Source: Limnothrix sp. FACHB-406
GTDB taxonomy: Bacteria; Cyanobacteriota; Cyanobacteriia; CACIAM-69d
DNA length: 64,000 nucleotides
Assembly: GCF_014698235.1 (NCBI RefSeq)
Contig: NZ_JACJSP010000002.1
Location: forward strand, 352,773 to 416,772
Reading direction: 5' to 3'
Numbering within the stretch: the stretch's first letter is position 1; the number at the start of each line of letters is the position of its first letter. The position numbers and the translations under genes were made by a program. This document shows positions 63,570-64,000 of this stretch, in pieces. The notes under the pieces were generated by a model that was not told the origin of the DNA, ran no database searches, and saw only the letters and a program-made list of their open reading frames with translations.

Positions 63570-63916
63570 GACTGTTATTCGATCAAAATCTGAGCCGAAA
63601 ACTGTTGGGACGACTGGCGGAGCTGCTGCCGGACGCGAGCCATGTGCAATTGGAAGGGCTGGCGGAAGCCCCTGACAGTGAGATTTGGGAGTTTGCGCGC
63701 GATCGCGGATTTTGCATCGTCACCCAGGATGCGGACTTTGCGGAACGCAGTCGGCTCTATGGTTCGCCGCCCAAGGTGCTGTGGTTGCGTTGCGGCAATG
63801 CTCCGACGGCTAAGGTGGAATCGATGCTGAGATCGGGGATTGAGGCAATTCGGGAACTGCTCACGAATCCCGAAATTGATTGTTTGGAGTTGCACGAGCC
63901 CAGAAGTGTTGAATGA
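63566..63916 (+). CDS. DUF5615 (PIN-like) toxin
   Basis: 116 residues from ATG 63566, overlapping the antitoxin stop by four bases. MRLLFDQNLSRKLLGRLAEL, PDSEIWEFARDRGFCIVTQD and ADFAERSRLYGSPPKVLWLR are typical of DUF5615 PIN-like proteins, with the acidic residues Asp7, Glu34-38 region and Asp57-59 region of the predicted RNase site. With DUF433 it makes a complete type II toxin-antitoxin pair. Confidence 0.93.
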   Translation: MRLLFDQNLSRKLLGRLAELLPDASHVQLEGLAEAPDSEIWEFARDRGFCIVTQDADFAERSRLYGSPPKVLWLRCGNAPTAKVESMLRSGIEAIRELLTNPEIDCLELHEPRSVE

Positions 63917-63930
63917 CAGATTCAGGTTAT

Positions 63931-63963
63931 AAAAAAGGGGTAAGAAGATGTAATTCTTACCCC
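63931..63963 (-). terminator. Minus-strand terminator of a gene beyond the window
   Basis: GGGGTAAGAA (63937-63946) and TTCTTACCCC (63954-63963) form a perfect ten-base stem with a seven-base loop. Read leftwards the stem is followed by CCCCTTTTTTATAA-like sequence, so it ends a minus-strand transcript that comes from the right of the window. It may also stop the toxin message. Confidence 0.72.
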
Positions 63964-64000
63964 AAACAATCAAAAAGTAGTACACCAATGTTACGCTCAT

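Noticed and set aside
1..64000. Frequent GCGATCGC octamers as a special repeat array
   Set aside because: This is the HIP1 motif, spread through many cyanobacterial genomes; useful for identification, not local to any feature.

Overview
This 64 kb window is chromosomal DNA from a cyanobacterium. Direct signs are the very frequent HIP1-type octamer GCGATCGC and its GATCG core, and genes typical of the phylum: NDH-1 ndhF with a His-rich loop, a high-light-inducible protein, Ycf20, DUF3155, DUF2288, VIPP1/IM30, menB, a CYP38/TLP40-type cyclophilin, and efp next to accB. GC is fairly high (high fifties by eye). Many short tandem and palindromic repeats fit a filamentous freshwater type; a Pseudanabaenales/Limnothrix-like origin is only a guess.

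Layout. 1-9.4 kb: start of an hli gene with an upstream HLR1 element, ndhF, an unknown protein convergent with hisZ, then a minus-strand run of ferredoxin, SNase-like lipoprotein, inositol-phosphatase family protein, J-domain/TPR protein and hisZ. 9.5-16 kb: tRNA-Ser(GGA), a Rieske oxygenase, ilvB with a C-terminal zinc ribbon, a folded repeat element, a phosphoribosyltransferase, a proline-rich protein and ycf20. 16.5-32 kb: envelope and signalling genes (LCP protein, PMT-type mannosyltransferase, adenylate cyclase with sensor domains, histidine kinase), then the minus-strand genes ispE, an EamA transporter, thiL and a cyclophilin. 32-41.6 kb: efp, accB, an orphan possibly pore-forming protein, an Rrf2 regulator beside cysK, ald, menB, and a DciA-like gene.

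41.6-52 kb is more mobile. It has a MITE-like element with inverted ends and a TGA duplication, a SPOR protein, a solitary tnpB element with recognisable ends, then pspA-like, vipp1, thioredoxin, an aminotransferase and two unusual membrane proteins. 52-60 kb is an accessory island: a Uma2 nuclease-like gene, an antitoxin followed by a broken VapC, a UPF0175/DUF3368 toxin-antitoxin pair, and a same-strand train of TPR-CHAT protease-like gene, DUF2442, DUF29, a PD-(D/E)XK-like protein, a zinc-ribbon protein and a four-helix membrane protein. The window closes with a DUF3108-like secreted protein, glmM and a DUF433/DUF5615 toxin-antitoxin pair.

The most interesting parts are the CHAT-led train (54.07-60.13 kb), the tnpB element, two dispersed palindromic repeat families, a CRP-like site before ilvB in a genome region that also encodes an adenylate cyclase, and the HLR1 element before hli. 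All functions are read from sequence motifs; no database search was possible.
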